From: Bacillota bacterium | GTDB taxonomy: Bacteria; Bacillota; Sulfobacillia; JAJZYS01; JAJYTV01 | Direction of reading: 5' to 3' | DNA: 64,000 bases | Assembly: GCA_021793645.1 (NCBI GenBank) | Contig: JAJYSJ010000013.1 | Coordinates: 1-64,000 of the forward strand | Part shown: in pieces, positions 28,799 to 37,111 of the stretch | Layout of the letters: the number at the start of each line of letters is the position of its first letter | Numbering within the stretch: the first letter of the stretch is position 1 | Notes under the pieces: model-generated | Told to the model about the DNA's origin: nothing | The model's database searches: none | What the model saw: the letters and a program-made list of their open reading frames with translations, nothing else | Program-made: the position numbers and the translations under genes

Positions 28799-29932
28799 CT
28801 ACTTGATCCCCCTGTCCAATAGGCCCGAGTTTGAGGCCGCGATCTGGACATGGATCGTCACACCTAGGTGCGGGAAGACACCGTCCGACCAGTGGGTGGC
28901 CACCCGGCTCCAGGCAGCTGGCTGGTGCTCGCGGATCTGTTCGCCGAACCCGACGGCGTCGCTCTTGTTTACCTGCAGTTCGTGGATCGTGGTCGCCAAG
29001 AGCTGCTCGAGGCGGGACGCGGCGGAGTCGTAGATCTGCTTGCGGAATAAGGGGCCCGCGAGATTGCCGGGACAGCTGCTCATCTGCGTGATGTGCCCGG
29101 TTGCTTTTAGGCTGAGCCAGAGCGATCGGACATCCCCTTGGACCACGTTGGCGCCAAGGCTAGGGTGCGTCGCTTGCAGGTCGATGCTCACCTCTCCCCC
29201 GGACGGGCACTTCGCGTCGAGCGCAGGCGCGACGGCGTGGCCTGAGATCAGAGCGATGCCGCGGGAGGCGCCACCGCCGATGTGGCCGACCAGTCTGGTT
29301 CCAGTGAACAGATCCATCCCGTCGAGGGCGAAGTTCTGACCGAGCGCCGTGATCCGGGGGATACTCACCTCCTCGCCGGTGGCGGTGAGCAGATTGCCCA
29401 CCTCGAAGATGCGCCGAGGAGCGACGTCCGACTGGATGCGCTCAGTGAGACTCAGGTTGTCCAGTGCCTCGGCCGGATACGCGGCGTTGACCGGTTTCAG
29501 TTGCATCAGCGTGGGGAGGTCCTGCGACTTGGCAACGTATACCCAGGCGATGGTGCGCGACTTGTTCTCGCGACCGAAGTAGTCCAGCACATCCGGCAGT
29601 CCTCCGGCCGCGGCCAGTTCCTCGCTGACGATCACATCCTGGATCTGGCCGAAGTAGAGCCGTCGCGGCGCATGTTCGTCGGCTGCGCGAACCGCATCAT
29701 AGAGGGTGCGCCCGTCCCCTGCGAAGTTGGTGGAGGCGCGGGATGCCTGTCCGGAGCTGGTGATGCTCGTCAGGTTCTCCGGCACAACGGTGCCCACGAT
29801 CGCGTGGATCCGCCCCGGGGAGCCATCGACCCCGACGATGGTGGCAAAGCCGAGGCGCTCAATGGCGTACTGGTCCCAGCAGCCGGACAGCAGCGGGACA
29901 AGCAGGAGGATGCCGAGGAGTAGCCTACGCAT
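28799..29932 (-). CDS. Ger(x)C-family spore germinant receptor lipoprotein (C subunit)
   Basis: 377 residues. Signal peptide and lipobox MRRLLLGILLLVPLLSGC followed by the family start WDQYAIERLGFATIVGVD, then RLYFGQIQDVIVSEELA and a C-terminal half with the GerAC-C domain (QIYDSAASRLEQLLATTIHE). In spores GerC proteins sit on the outside of the inner membrane with the A and B subunits. Its start overlaps the B-subunit gene by 8 bases. Last gene of the cluster. Confidence 0.88.
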   Translation of the reverse strand: MRRLLLGILLLVPLLSGCWDQYAIERLGFATIVGVDGSPGRIHAIVGTVVPENLTSITSSGQASRASTNFAGDGRTLYDAVRAADEHAPRRLYFGQIQDVIVSEELAAAGGLPDVLDYFGRENKSRTIAWVYVAKSQDLPTLMQLKPVNAAYPAEALDNLSLTERIQSDVAPRRIFEVGNLLTATGEEVSIPRITALGQNFALDGMDLFTGTRLVGHIGGGASRGIALISGHAVAPALDAKCPSGGEVSIDLQATHPSLGANVVQGDVRSLWLSLKATGHITQMSSCPGNLAGPLFRKQIYDSAASRLEQLLATTIHELQVNKSDAVGFGEQIREHQPAAWSRVATHWSDGVFPHLGVTIHVQIAASNSGLLDRGIK

Positions 29933-31028
29933 GGATCGCCTTCTTCCTCGGGCGCAGCCGGCAGGTGACGGCAGCGCTCACCACGGAGAGCAGGATGGCA
30001 GGAAACGAGAGGAAGTACCAGATGGCGACCACACTGGCTTCCACTTCCCCGAGGCTGTGCAGGCGCAGGCTGAACAGGGCGGTCAGGCTGAGGGAAATCT
30101 GGCCGATCAGGGCGTAGGCGCGGACGCCAAGGGCATCCGCAATCATCTCCGCCGCGAGCAGACCCCACAGGATCAGCTTCAGTGAGACGAAGATGACCCA
30201 AGCCGACATGATGAGGGTGTCGAGGCGCTCGATGATGAAGCCGAAGTGGATTGTCCGCACGGCCGTCAACGGCGGCACGGTCAGCATGCTGGCATGCTCC
30301 ACGCTGAACATGAGAAGCGGCATTGCCGTTGCCATCAGCAGCAATGCGGTGTTGATGACAAGGGCGAGCACCATGGCGCGTCTGACCCCTTCGTGGTCCC
30401 TGGCGAAGGCGCCGAGATAACTCCCGAACACGACTTCGGCGAGAAACGTGAAGACGTAGTAGGCACCGGTGGTGAAGACGGCGGGGTGCTGGGGCCAGAT
30501 CGGCATGAGCCGGCCGACATTGTACCAGGGCAGCCCGAGCAGCCACATGCCGATGATCGTCGCGATGCCGACAGGGACGAACAGTTCCGCGAGGCGGCCG
30601 ACCACCTCGAGTCCTCCCGTCACGCCGTAGAGGACGACCGCGAGCGCGACGGCCAGGATCGCCCACGGCGGAGTGCGGGCCAGAAGGGCCGTGTGCAAGA
30701 GCTGCACGTAGCCGCCCCAGAGATTGATGGTCGGCACGAGGATTGCCAGGCCGAACAGGATCAGCACGAGGCGACCGAACAGGCCACCGTGCGCATTCAG
30801 GACATGGGCGAGGGAGCGCCCCTTCGACCGATGGACGATCTCGAAGGACAGTAGCAGGGGGCCGACTGTGTAGATGGAGGCGATCGCGATCGCCCAGAGC
30901 GCGTCCTTGCCGAATTGCGTGATCATTGGGTGGGGCAGCAGCATGACTTCGGTCGGGAAGGTCGCGATGCAGAGCAGGTACATGAGCTGCCGGCTGGTGA
31001 TGACATGCCGCTCCGAGAAGTTCATCAT
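29925..31028 (-). CDS. GerB-family spore germinant permease (B subunit)
   Basis: 367 residues with about ten transmembrane helices (for example LLCIATFPTEVMLLPHPMI, LWAIAIASIYTVGPLLLS, LVLILFGLAILVPTINLWGG, WYFLSFPAILLSVVSAAVTC). It matches the endospore germination permease family (APC superfamily), whose B subunit binds the germinant. The reading frame begins ITSRQLMYLLC after a short soluble tip. It overlaps gerC at its end and starts four bases after the A subunit stop. Confidence 0.88.
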   Translation of the reverse strand: MMNFSERHVITSRQLMYLLCIATFPTEVMLLPHPMITQFGKDALWAIAIASIYTVGPLLLSFEIVHRSKGRSLAHVLNAHGGLFGRLVLILFGLAILVPTINLWGGYVQLLHTALLARTPPWAILAVALAVVLYGVTGGLEVVGRLAELFVPVGIATIIGMWLLGLPWYNVGRLMPIWPQHPAVFTTGAYYVFTFLAEVVFGSYLGAFARDHEGVRRAMVLALVINTALLLMATAMPLLMFSVEHASMLTVPPLTAVRTIHFGFIIERLDTLIMSAWVIFVSLKLILWGLLAAEMIADALGVRAYALIGQISLSLTALFSLRLHSLGEVEASVVAIWYFLSFPAILLSVVSAAVTCRLRPRKKAIHA

Positions 31029-31032
31029 GGTT

Positions 31033-32475
31033 TCATGGCATTTCGGGGTTTTGCCCCTTCATCGGCCAACGGATCAAGCGCGGCAGGCGGCCGGTGTGCC
31101 AGGGTGCGATCGGCGACAGGTAGGCGACGCCGAAGGACCGCAGCTTCGCCATGTGCAGCAGGAGCAGCAGTCCGTAGGACGCGACGCCGAACAGGCCTAG
31201 CGAGGCTGCGGCGACCATCGCCGGGAAGCGCAGGAAGCGAATGATGAGGGCGTTTTCGTACTGCGGAGCCGTAAAGGAAGCCAGGGCGACAATCGCGACC
31301 AGCACGATCACCGGCGCGGAGATGAGGCTGGCCTGCACGACTGCCTGGCCGATGACGAGTGCGCCGACGATCGAGATGGTCTGGCTGAGGGAACTCGGCA
31401 GGCGGATGGCTGCCTCACGCAACACCTCGATGATCACAGCCATCAGCACCACTTCGGCGAAGACCGGCAATGGTACACCGGTGCGCGAGCGCGCGACGGC
31501 AAAGGCGAGCGGTGTGGGCAGGAGTTCCTGGTGCACCTGGGTGATCGCAATGTAGGTCGACTCCAGCAGAAGCGCGGTGATGATGCTGACCCAGCGCAGC
31601 AGCCGCGACGTATCAGCCAAGAACCGCGGAAGGTAGCGGTCCTCCGCCGAGGTCATCATATCTGCGAAGGTGGCTGGTGCGAGCAGCGCCTGCTGCGATC
31701 CGGTGAGGAAGATCGCGTACCGGCCGCGGAGGATTCCCAAGGCGGTGGTGTCGACCCGTTCGGTCAACTGGACGTTGACGAACGGCGACCAGGAGTCGTC
31801 GACGAGCGAGATCTTGAGATCCGCTACATCGACGAAGGATAACTCTTCCGCACGTGTGAGACGCTTTAGAATCTCCTCCCGGACACTTGGCGACGCCTGA
31901 CCAGCCACATGACAAAGCGCTACCTTGGCTTCGGAACGTGGCGTCAAGGGGACGTACTCGACGCGCAGATTCTGCGACTGCACCAGGATTCGCAGCAGGG
32001 CCAGGTTCGCAGGCAAGGAAGGCGTGAAGGCCTGGTGCGGTCCGCGCACCACGCGCTCTGTCTGCGGCGTTGTCGGCTGCAGGCTGCTGGGGAACGGCAG
32101 AACGGACGCGCTGCGCGTTCCCGCAATGAGCAGAACGGCGTTGCCTTGCAGGAGGGCCGCCACGGCCGCTCGCGGCGAGGACACAGTGCGGACCTCAGGT
32201 ATGCTGGAGAGGACTCCTTCGCGCGCATACTTCAGCACCGCTGGCGCCAGGGTAGAAAGGTCCACAGAGCCTTCCTGATACAGCAGAACCGCAGGTGTCG
32301 CAGCGTTTGGCACCGGACGCGTGACGATGTCATCGGATGGGTCGATCTGTGAACGGATCGCCTTGAGGTCTCGCTCCAGGTCGCCTTGAAAGGTGTCTTC
32401 CGCCTCTACGAGCGCAGCCGTAAGACGGGCCTGCGTATCGAATTTTGCCAATTCCGGCGGTTGTTGGCCAGGCAT
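31033..32475 (-). CDS. GerA-family spore germinant receptor protein (A subunit)
   Basis: 480 residues. A large soluble N-terminal domain (FQGDLERDLKAIRSQIDPSD, VLLYQEGSVDLSTLAPAVL, LVDDSWSPFVNVQLTERVDT) precedes about five membrane helices, including the family core TGVPLPVFAEVVLMAVIIEV and ISIVGALVIGQAVVQASLIS. GerA subunits assemble into the nutrient-gated ion channel of the receptor. ATG 32475 (MPGQQPPEL) lies six bases after GGAGGG; the upstream extension is Arg/Gly-rich shadow. Confidence 0.88.
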   Translation of the reverse strand: MPGQQPPELAKFDTQARLTAALVEAEDTFQGDLERDLKAIRSQIDPSDDIVTRPVPNAATPAVLLYQEGSVDLSTLAPAVLKYAREGVLSSIPEVRTVSSPRAAVAALLQGNAVLLIAGTRSASVLPFPSSLQPTTPQTERVVRGPHQAFTPSLPANLALLRILVQSQNLRVEYVPLTPRSEAKVALCHVAGQASPSVREEILKRLTRAEELSFVDVADLKISLVDDSWSPFVNVQLTERVDTTALGILRGRYAIFLTGSQQALLAPATFADMMTSAEDRYLPRFLADTSRLLRWVSIITALLLESTYIAITQVHQELLPTPLAFAVARSRTGVPLPVFAEVVLMAVIIEVLREAAIRLPSSLSQTISIVGALVIGQAVVQASLISAPVIVLVAIVALASFTAPQYENALIIRFLRFPAMVAAASLGLFGVASYGLLLLLHMAKLRSFGVAYLSPIAPWHTGRLPRLIRWPMKGQNPEMP

Positions 32476-32530
32476 CACATGCCCTCCTCGGGCACCTAGC
32501 CTCCCCGACCCGTTTGGCGCATATCCGACG

Positions 32531-32794
32531 CTATCGCCGACGCTCCGGTGCGACAACGTGCGGCGTGGCTGCAAAGCGCTCTGGTTCAGCCATCTCGCGT
32601 ACAGGGCGGATGACGTGCAGGTTTTGAACGCGCCCTGCGACGGTGCTGTGGTTTGGAGGGAGGGATAAGTGGGCGAACAACCGGGTTCGCCCCGGGCCGA
32701 AGTAGAGCAGTACCATCAACGCGGCGTACACGCCGAGTGCCAAGAGAAGGCCGGTGAACAGCAGTAGCAGGCCGATTGGCGTCAGAGGGGTCAT
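32531..32794 (-). CDS. Small membrane protein upstream of the germination operon
   Basis: 87 residues. One or two membrane segments from residue 5 to about 32 (PIGLLLLFTGLLLALGVYAAL, MVLLYFGPG), then a hydrophilic basic tail. A strong ribosome site GGAGGTGG lies before ATG 32794, so it is likely a true gene. It is 55 bp ahead of gerA on the same strand. Some ger operons carry a small D subunit of similar size with two helices; this could be that, but similarity is not assured. Confidence 0.6.
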   Translation of the reverse strand: MTPLTPIGLLLLFTGLLLALGVYAALMVLLYFGPGRTRLFAHLSLPPNHSTVAGRVQNLHVIRPVREMAEPERFAATPHVVAPERRR

Positions 32795-33331
32795 GTTCCC
32801 ACCTCCGCATGGTAAGCGGCGATGCCGCTTTGCGTGATTGGCTCACTACATGTATACGCAGCGCTTGCCGAATTATGGGACAAGGCGAAGAATGCATCGG
32901 GCAAGCGCCATGACGCTTGCCCGATGTGCAGGGGTGCCTCCTCGCGCACTTCTAGAAACTGCAAGCATGCGGATGCTGAGCTGACGTGACAGATAAGCGC
33001 GTTGGCCGCCCCGGTGGGACGCAAAGATGGCTGTCGTCGACACACGGGAAGTCGGCTCGACAGCCTGGCTGCGCGGTTTACCCGAGCAGAAGGTTGTGTG
33101 ATGGCTGCCCGCGGCTGTCATGGGAGATCGCCGTTGTGCAGCTCGACGCACTTGGTGCGCAATATACCAAGACGCGCCGCTACTTACCTCGTCAGCACGA
33201 GCACATGCTGAAGATTGTCTTGCAGGGGTTTGACCTGAGGTATGCGACCCTGTCCTTCCTCTTCGGGACATAACCGCCGCTGTCAGTTAGCTCGGACAAC
33301 AAGCCCAACAGCAAATTGAGATGCTGTGTTG
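32795..33331. other. Gene-poor region before the tRNA cluster, with an inverted repeat
   Basis: No reading frame here has a ribosome site or recognisable domain. A perfect 13-bp inverted repeat, CATCGGGCAAGCG / CGCTTGCCCGATG with loop CCATGA, is at 32895-32926, about 100 bases upstream of the minus-strand small gene; it might terminate transcription entering from either side. The ger promoter should lie between 32800 and 32890, but I cannot name the sigma factor. Confidence 0.5.
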
Positions 33332-33361
33332 TTGCTCGAAAACGCTCGATTGTGCTATGAT
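33332..33361 (+). promoter_or_regulatory. Promoter of the Tyr-fMet-Thr tRNA cluster
   Basis: -35 TTGCTC (33332-33337), 18-bp spacer, -10 TATGAT (33356-33361), about 44 bases before the first tRNA. Confidence 0.6.
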
Positions 33362-33404
33362 CTCTCATGCTGTTCGGTTAGTGCGTATGCGCACTGAACG
33401 ACGC

Positions 33405-33489
33405 GGAGGGGTACCGAAGTGGCCAAACGGGGCGGTCTGTAAAATCGCTGGCTCTGCCTTCGTTGGTTCGAATCCAACCCCCTCCACCA
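33405..33489 (+). tRNA. tRNA-Tyr (anticodon GTA)
   Basis: A class II tRNA of 85 nt with a long variable arm: acceptor GGAGGGG / CCCCTCC, anticodon arm GCGGT-CTGTAAA-ATCGC giving anticodon GTA, T-arm GTTGGTTCGAATCCAAC, encoded CCA. Confidence 0.93.
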
Positions 33490-33491
33490 TC

Positions 33492-33569
<78 letters not shown>

Positions 33570-33570
33570 C

Positions 33571-33646
33571 GCTGACGTAGCTCAGTTGGTAGAGCACCTG
33601 CATGGTAAGCAGGAGGTCTCGGGTTCAAATCCCGACGTCAGCTCCA
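33571..33646 (+). tRNA. tRNA-Thr (anticodon GGT), integration target
   Basis: 76 nt, acceptor GCTGACG / CGTCAGC, anticodon arm CCTGC-ATGGTAA-GCAGG giving GGT, T-arm CGGGTTCAAATCCCG, encoded CCA. Its 3' 45 bases recur at 38132-38176, marking an integration event at this gene. Confidence 0.94.
33602..33646 (+). repeat. Left attachment-site repeat (3' half of tRNA-Thr)
   Basis: 45 bp from the anticodon loop to the CCA, repeated in the same orientation at 38132-38176 with one mismatch (G at 33634 against A at 38164). This is the classical footprint of a tyrosine-recombinase integration into a tRNA gene. Confidence 0.88.
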
Positions 33647-33657
33647 TCGAAAACTCG

Positions 33658-33690
33658 CTCCCCGCAAGGCTTTGCGGGGAGTCTTGTTTG
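33658..33690 (+). terminator. Terminator after tRNA-Thr(GGT)
   Basis: Stem CTCCCCGCAA / TTGCGGGGAG with a short GGCT-like loop, followed by TCTTGTTTGGTTG. It is inside the island boundary, so it probably came with the inserted DNA. Confidence 0.82.
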
Positions 33691-33788
33691 GTTGCTTATG
33701 TCGGCATCCATCGCACAGATCTCGTTTTGGGGCCAACATGGTACGGTCGTGGGCGAACCAACGATCCATTGCGGCTCCGCTTCACACG

Positions 33789-34100
33789 TCAGCTTAGGAA
33801 TCTACCAGAAAGTGACGCCAACTCGGCGACTCCGTTGCGCATTGTCTTAGCATGCGACTGAAGTTCTGCCATACCACTCCGAACGCGGAGCGCCGCCGTG
33901 AGCCCCGGTTCGAGTTCGGGCTCACGGGTAAGAAGCCAGGTTGCCGCCTCTTGCTTCGTGCAAGCACGGCCCGATTCGATGCCGAACATGCACCGCACGA
34001 TGTTGAGAAGGCAAGGTGACAGCTCCTCGACGGGGGCATCCGATGAGCGTACAAGGAGTTCACTGAGGTACTGCCTCAGGCCCGTGCGCAGAAGCGCGAG
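33789..34100 (-). pseudogene. C-terminal fragment of an AadA-like nucleotidyltransferase
   Basis: The minus strand reads, without a start codon, GLRQYLSELLVRSSDAPVEE then CLLNIVRCMFGIESGRACTK and QEAATWLLTREPELEPGL. This pattern (xLNxxRxxxxxxxGxxxSKxEAAxWxL) matches the C-terminal helical domain of AadA-type aminoglycoside adenylyltransferases. Only about 100 residues remain, and the nucleotidyltransferase core is missing from this strand. The core of such a protein lies beside it on the opposite strand (34103-34567). It cannot function by itself. Confidence 0.65.
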
Positions 34101-34102
34101 CG

Positions 34103-34567
34103 TTGGCTGAGACGTTGCGAGGTTTCGCGGCGTCTGCCACGGCCGTGCTTGGCGATGACCTTCTTGGACTCTACGTCAACGGTTCCCTGACGATGGGAGA
34201 TTTCCATCCGGCATCAAGCGACATCGACTTCCTTGCAGTGACCAGCCGGCCGCTGAACGAAGGCGACCTTTCAGGCATCGCCGGTGTCCATGCGGATCTT
34301 GCACGGAAGCCGTTCGGCGATCGATTGGAAGGCAGCTACGCTGCGGCGGGTCGCCTTCGGCCGTGGGGTATTGAGGGACACCTTGTTTCCGTTGAGCCAG
34401 GAACGCAACCGACTCTCGGTCCTGGCGCTTACTCGGCCGACAACATGTGGGCGCTTCGAAACACAAGCGTCGCGCTCATGGGGGCTCCGCCCGAATCCAT
34501 CATGCCGGACGTCGACGAGAAGACACAAGGGAGGAATCGAAGTGGAGGCGGTCGAGAGCGGCCTTGA
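34103..34567 (+). pseudogene. N-terminal fragment of an AadA-like nucleotidyltransferase
   Basis: About 140 family-like residues from TTG 34103: AVLGDDLLGLYVNGSLTMGD then FHPASSDIDFLAVTSRPL, which holds the GS...DxD catalytic motif of the Pol-beta nucleotidyltransferase fold, followed by GAYSADNMWALRNTSVALMG and PPESIMPDV. Family members have about 260 residues; this one ends at 154 with an unrelated Arg/Gly tail (TQGRNRSGGGRERP). The missing C-terminal domain is on the other strand at 33789-34100. Resistance activity is not expected. Confidence 0.65.
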
Positions 34568-34625
34568 GTCCTTGTTCGTCAGGCACGTCGCACCACTACT
34601 CCCTGTCAAGCGGCAGGCTCGGCCT

Positions 34626-35048
34626 TCAGTCTACCAGAATAAGCCTACGCCCAAGAGCACGCATCACGCGGTCAACCGTGGAGAGGGTAGGATTGGCGCC
34701 GGAACGTTCCCACTTTTGTACAGCTTGGAAGGTTACGTCCAATCGCTTGGCCAGTTCGGCTTGGGTGATACCAGCCCGCTCCCGCTCCAATCGGAGTAGA
34801 ACCGGCCACGCAACATGTGGATCGGGTTCAACCCACAGCACGTCAGAGACTCCCGCGCCGTCCGGAGGCTGCGGGATGGAGTCCCCGTGATCTAGCATGG
34901 CACCCAGCACGCCCGTAAGCGCTGCCCTGGCAGCTGCTCTGGCAGATTCGTCATCCTCACCATACGTCAGCACGTTGTCCAGAGGCGGCAGGGCCTGCGC
35001 ATAGACAACGCCGTCCTCCGTCCAAGTGCGGAAGGGGTATTGTAGCAT
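34626..35048 (-). CDS. hicB: HicB-family antitoxin with HTH domain
   Basis: About 140 residues. The N-terminal HicB fold opens with MLQYPFRTWTEDGVVYAQAL, PPLDNVLTYGEDDESARAAA, with a partial RNase-H-like layout. A C-terminal HTH (GITQAELAKRLDVTFQAVQKWERSG...) is of Xre type. HicB neutralises HicA and represses its own promoter. ATG 35048 overlaps the hicA TGA (TGATG), so the two are translationally coupled. The palindrome at 35242-35257 is the likely operator. Reading frame intact. Confidence 0.88.
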   Translation of the reverse strand: MLQYPFRTWTEDGVVYAQALPPLDNVLTYGEDDESARAAARAALTGVLGAMLDHGDSIPQPPDGAGVSDVLWVEPDPHVAWPVLLRLERERAGITQAELAKRLDVTFQAVQKWERSGANPTLSTVDRVMRALGRRLILVD

Positions 35049-35230
35049 CACGATTGTCTTGCCTCCTTCCGGATAGCGGCGACCAAGCCGGTTGGCAGAT
35101 CCCTTGACCCATGAACGGGTATTGGGATCGGTCGCCTCCCTGCTTTCACCATGATGTGATGGGAGCCCTCGATCCTGTCCAGGAGCCAACCTTGGCTCTC
35201 CAGTTCCCTGATCAAGTCCTTCCCCGTCAT
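35048..35230 (-). CDS. hicA: HicA-family mRNA interferase toxin
   Basis: 60 residues from ATG 35230 (MTGKDLIRELESQGWLLDRI), with the catalytic His segment GSHHIMVKAGRRPIPIPVHG and the C-terminal RDLPTGLVAAIRKEA. HicA has a double-stranded RNA-binding-like fold and cuts mRNA. The upstream eleven residues of the longest frame lie over the promoter, so the internal ATG is preferred; the transcript may be nearly leaderless. Intact and paired with hicB. Confidence 0.88.
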   Translation of the reverse strand: MTGKDLIRELESQGWLLDRIEGSHHIMVKAGRRPIPIPVHGSRDLPTGLVAAIRKEARQS

Positions 35231-35241
35231 ATTAGCAGTAT

Positions 35242-35257
35242 ACAACCTAGAGGTTGT
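35242..35257. promoter_or_regulatory. Palindromic operator in the hicAB promoter
   Basis: ACAACC-TAGA-GGTTGT is a perfect 6-bp inverted repeat with a 4-bp centre, about 12 bases upstream of hicA on the minus strand. On that strand it lies between a weak -35 (TTCATG) and a -10 TATACT, so HicB bound here would block RNA polymerase. Confidence 0.65.
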
Positions 35258-35713
35258 CACATGAAAGGCTGGGCTTCCTGTCTCAGTGCATCGCCTTGAT
35301 ACGTAGGCGGCGAGGCACGGCTGCGGGCGCAGAGGTCCGTCGGGCGAGACAGATCAATGGGGCCAAAAATGGGGCCGTAGGTCTTGCATCTTGGTGCAGC
35401 CCGATGGAACTCGTTGCACATCGGACCGAAATTCGAAGGCCACGAGAACCGCGCCCGAAACACACTTCGGCATGTTAAAGCATCTAGATCTAACTCGATG
35501 TAAGTGCCCTTTTTAACCCGTCTTTCGAAGGTGCCGAGCCTAGTAGTGTGCTTAGCTGATTGGTGACAGATGGGCTGGCGTACTGGCTTTTGGGGTTGTG
35601 TATAGCCTCGGATTCGAGTTGTTTGGCACGTGAATAGACAAGAATAGGGCGCCTCTATTTGGTAGAATGGAGTTACAAGACAACCATTTCGCCAATAAGG
35701 AGGCACCCGTTGG
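35258..35713. other. No recognisable gene; upstream flank of the IS1380-type remnant
   Basis: Lower-GC sequence than its surroundings from about 35470, with no reading frame carrying a ribosome site or known motif. The 5' end of the transposase gene is just to the right (AAGGAGG at 35696-35702). The left terminal repeat of the insertion sequence should be in this stretch, but I cannot identify it without the right end, which is missing. Confidence 0.4.
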
Positions 35714-36706
35714 GTGAATCGTAGCACTCGTCGAGGACGGTCTGCAATAGTCCGTGAGAAGTTTGATCTGGAGGGCGCGACCGGGTTCGGCGGCGCCAAT
35801 CTGTTGGTGGACTACGCCCAGAAGATCGGGTTGCGCAAGGCGATCCGCCGGGAGACGCGCAGGTTCGAGAAGCGGGACAACGCCATCTACCCCTTGGCCC
35901 GTACGCTGGAGCTGATGGTCTTCGGCCGTGTGCTGGGAGTAGGTCGGCTGCATGAGTTCGAGGTGTTGGAGAAAGATGATCTCCTGCGCCTGAAGCTTGG
36001 TCTGCACAAGATGCCGGATACGACGCTGCTGTACCGTGACCTGGAGCGGCTCAGCGAGGATCGGCACCGGGACTCCCTGCGCCGGCTGGCGCGGTTCGCC
36101 GCCGGACGCGTCCTCGGCAAGGAAGTTCATCCTGGACATGGACAGCACCGTGGAGACCGTCTACGGCCAGCTGCAGGGCGCAGCGGTTGGCTACAACCCC
36201 ACAAAGCATGGCCGCGCGAGCTACCACCCGATCCTCGTCTTCGATGGGATCTCCCGCGTGGCGATCCGCGCTGAACTGCGGCCAGGGAACGCCGTCGCGG
36301 CGACGGACGCCCTCAGTGTGCTCGACCGCTCCCTCGAAGACGTCACCAAGACCGGAGCAAAGGTGATCGGCTTCCGCGGCGACAGGGGCTTTCAGGGGAA
36401 AGAGATCTTCAAGCACCTCGAAGGTCTTCGCATTGACTACGCCATCAAGACAGCGGTGGACCGCAAACTGGCCGATTGGGCGGCGGACCTCACGTTCCAG
36501 GAGATTGGCCTCGATGGGGACGATCTCCTCGAAGCGGTGGAGGGGATCTACCAGAGAAGTTCCTGGAGCCGGCCGCGACGCGTCGTCTGCCTGCGCAAGC
36601 GCATTGCGAGCGGCCTTTGCGCCGGGGCCACCTACGACCAGCAGGCGATCGTCACGACGCTCACCGCTGACCCCGAGGATGTCTATCACTTCTACAACCA
36701 AGCTGC
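35714..36706 (+). pseudogene. IS1380-family transposase, frameshifted and 3'-truncated
   Basis: The start GTG 35714 follows AAGGAGG. The first frame gives the N-terminal part (REKFDLEGATGFGGANLLVD to DSLRRLARFAAGRVLGK), then a one-base shift near 36115 moves the protein to the next frame, which continues KFILDMDSTVETVYGQLQGA, the first Asp of the DDE core, and GYNPTKHGRASYHPILVFD, typical of IS1380. The second frame ends family similarity at FYNQ near 36705; the last part of the transposase is gone and the frame runs antisense into vapC. No activity is expected. Confidence 0.82.
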
Positions 36707-37111
36707 TCAAAACGGCGAGATGTATCGGACCCCCTCTATGGATCTGCCGGAAGGCCCGTCTTCGCTGAGAATGGTAGAGATACCATTCTGCACAGCTATT
36801 GCCCAGATCATCGCATCCCAAAAGCTCAACTGATGCTCGCGCACGCCAGCCAAAGCTCGTGAGACGGTCGGTGCCGTCGGAGATAAAACTTGCCACGAGG
36901 CCGTGAGAGCCTCTACGTCGTGCAGGATCACTTCCACGGCGTGACCACTGCGCAGGAGGACGTTGGAGAACTCCGATAGGACCTGAACCGATAGAGCACC
37001 GACACTATGAATCTCTTGCAATGCGGCCAAGGCGGTGGTCTGGCGCGCTCTGTCCGTGTTTACACCTGCCGCGTAGACGAGGATATTGGTATCCACTAGC
37101 GTCGTGATCAT
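36707..37111 (-). CDS. vapC: VapC-like PIN-domain ribonuclease toxin
   Basis: 134 residues. PIN motifs: ITTLVDTNILVYAAGVN (first Asp), QVLSEFSNVLLRSGHA (Glu), SFWDAMIWAIAVQNG (Asp) and a final ILSEDGPSG with GVRYISPF. The acidic cluster chelates the metal for RNA cleavage. ATG 37111 overlaps the vapB stop by four bases (ATGA). The gene is complete although the IS1380 remnant ends exactly at its stop. Confidence 0.88.
   Translation of the reverse strand: MITTLVDTNILVYAAGVNTDRARQTTALAALQEIHSVGALSVQVLSEFSNVLLRSGHAVEVILHDVEALTASWQVLSPTAPTVSRALAGVREHQLSFWDAMIWAIAVQNGISTILSEDGPSGRSIEGVRYISPF

Noticed and set aside
32986-33273. A 95-codon GTG frame before the tRNA cluster
   Set aside because: No ribosome site, no motif and irregular composition; not supported as a gene.
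34530-34625. A short frame MEAVESGLESLFVRHV behind AGGGAGG, after the AadA fragment
   Set aside because: Only about 25 codons precede the antisense of hicB; it may be the start of a lost gene, but nothing supports a product.
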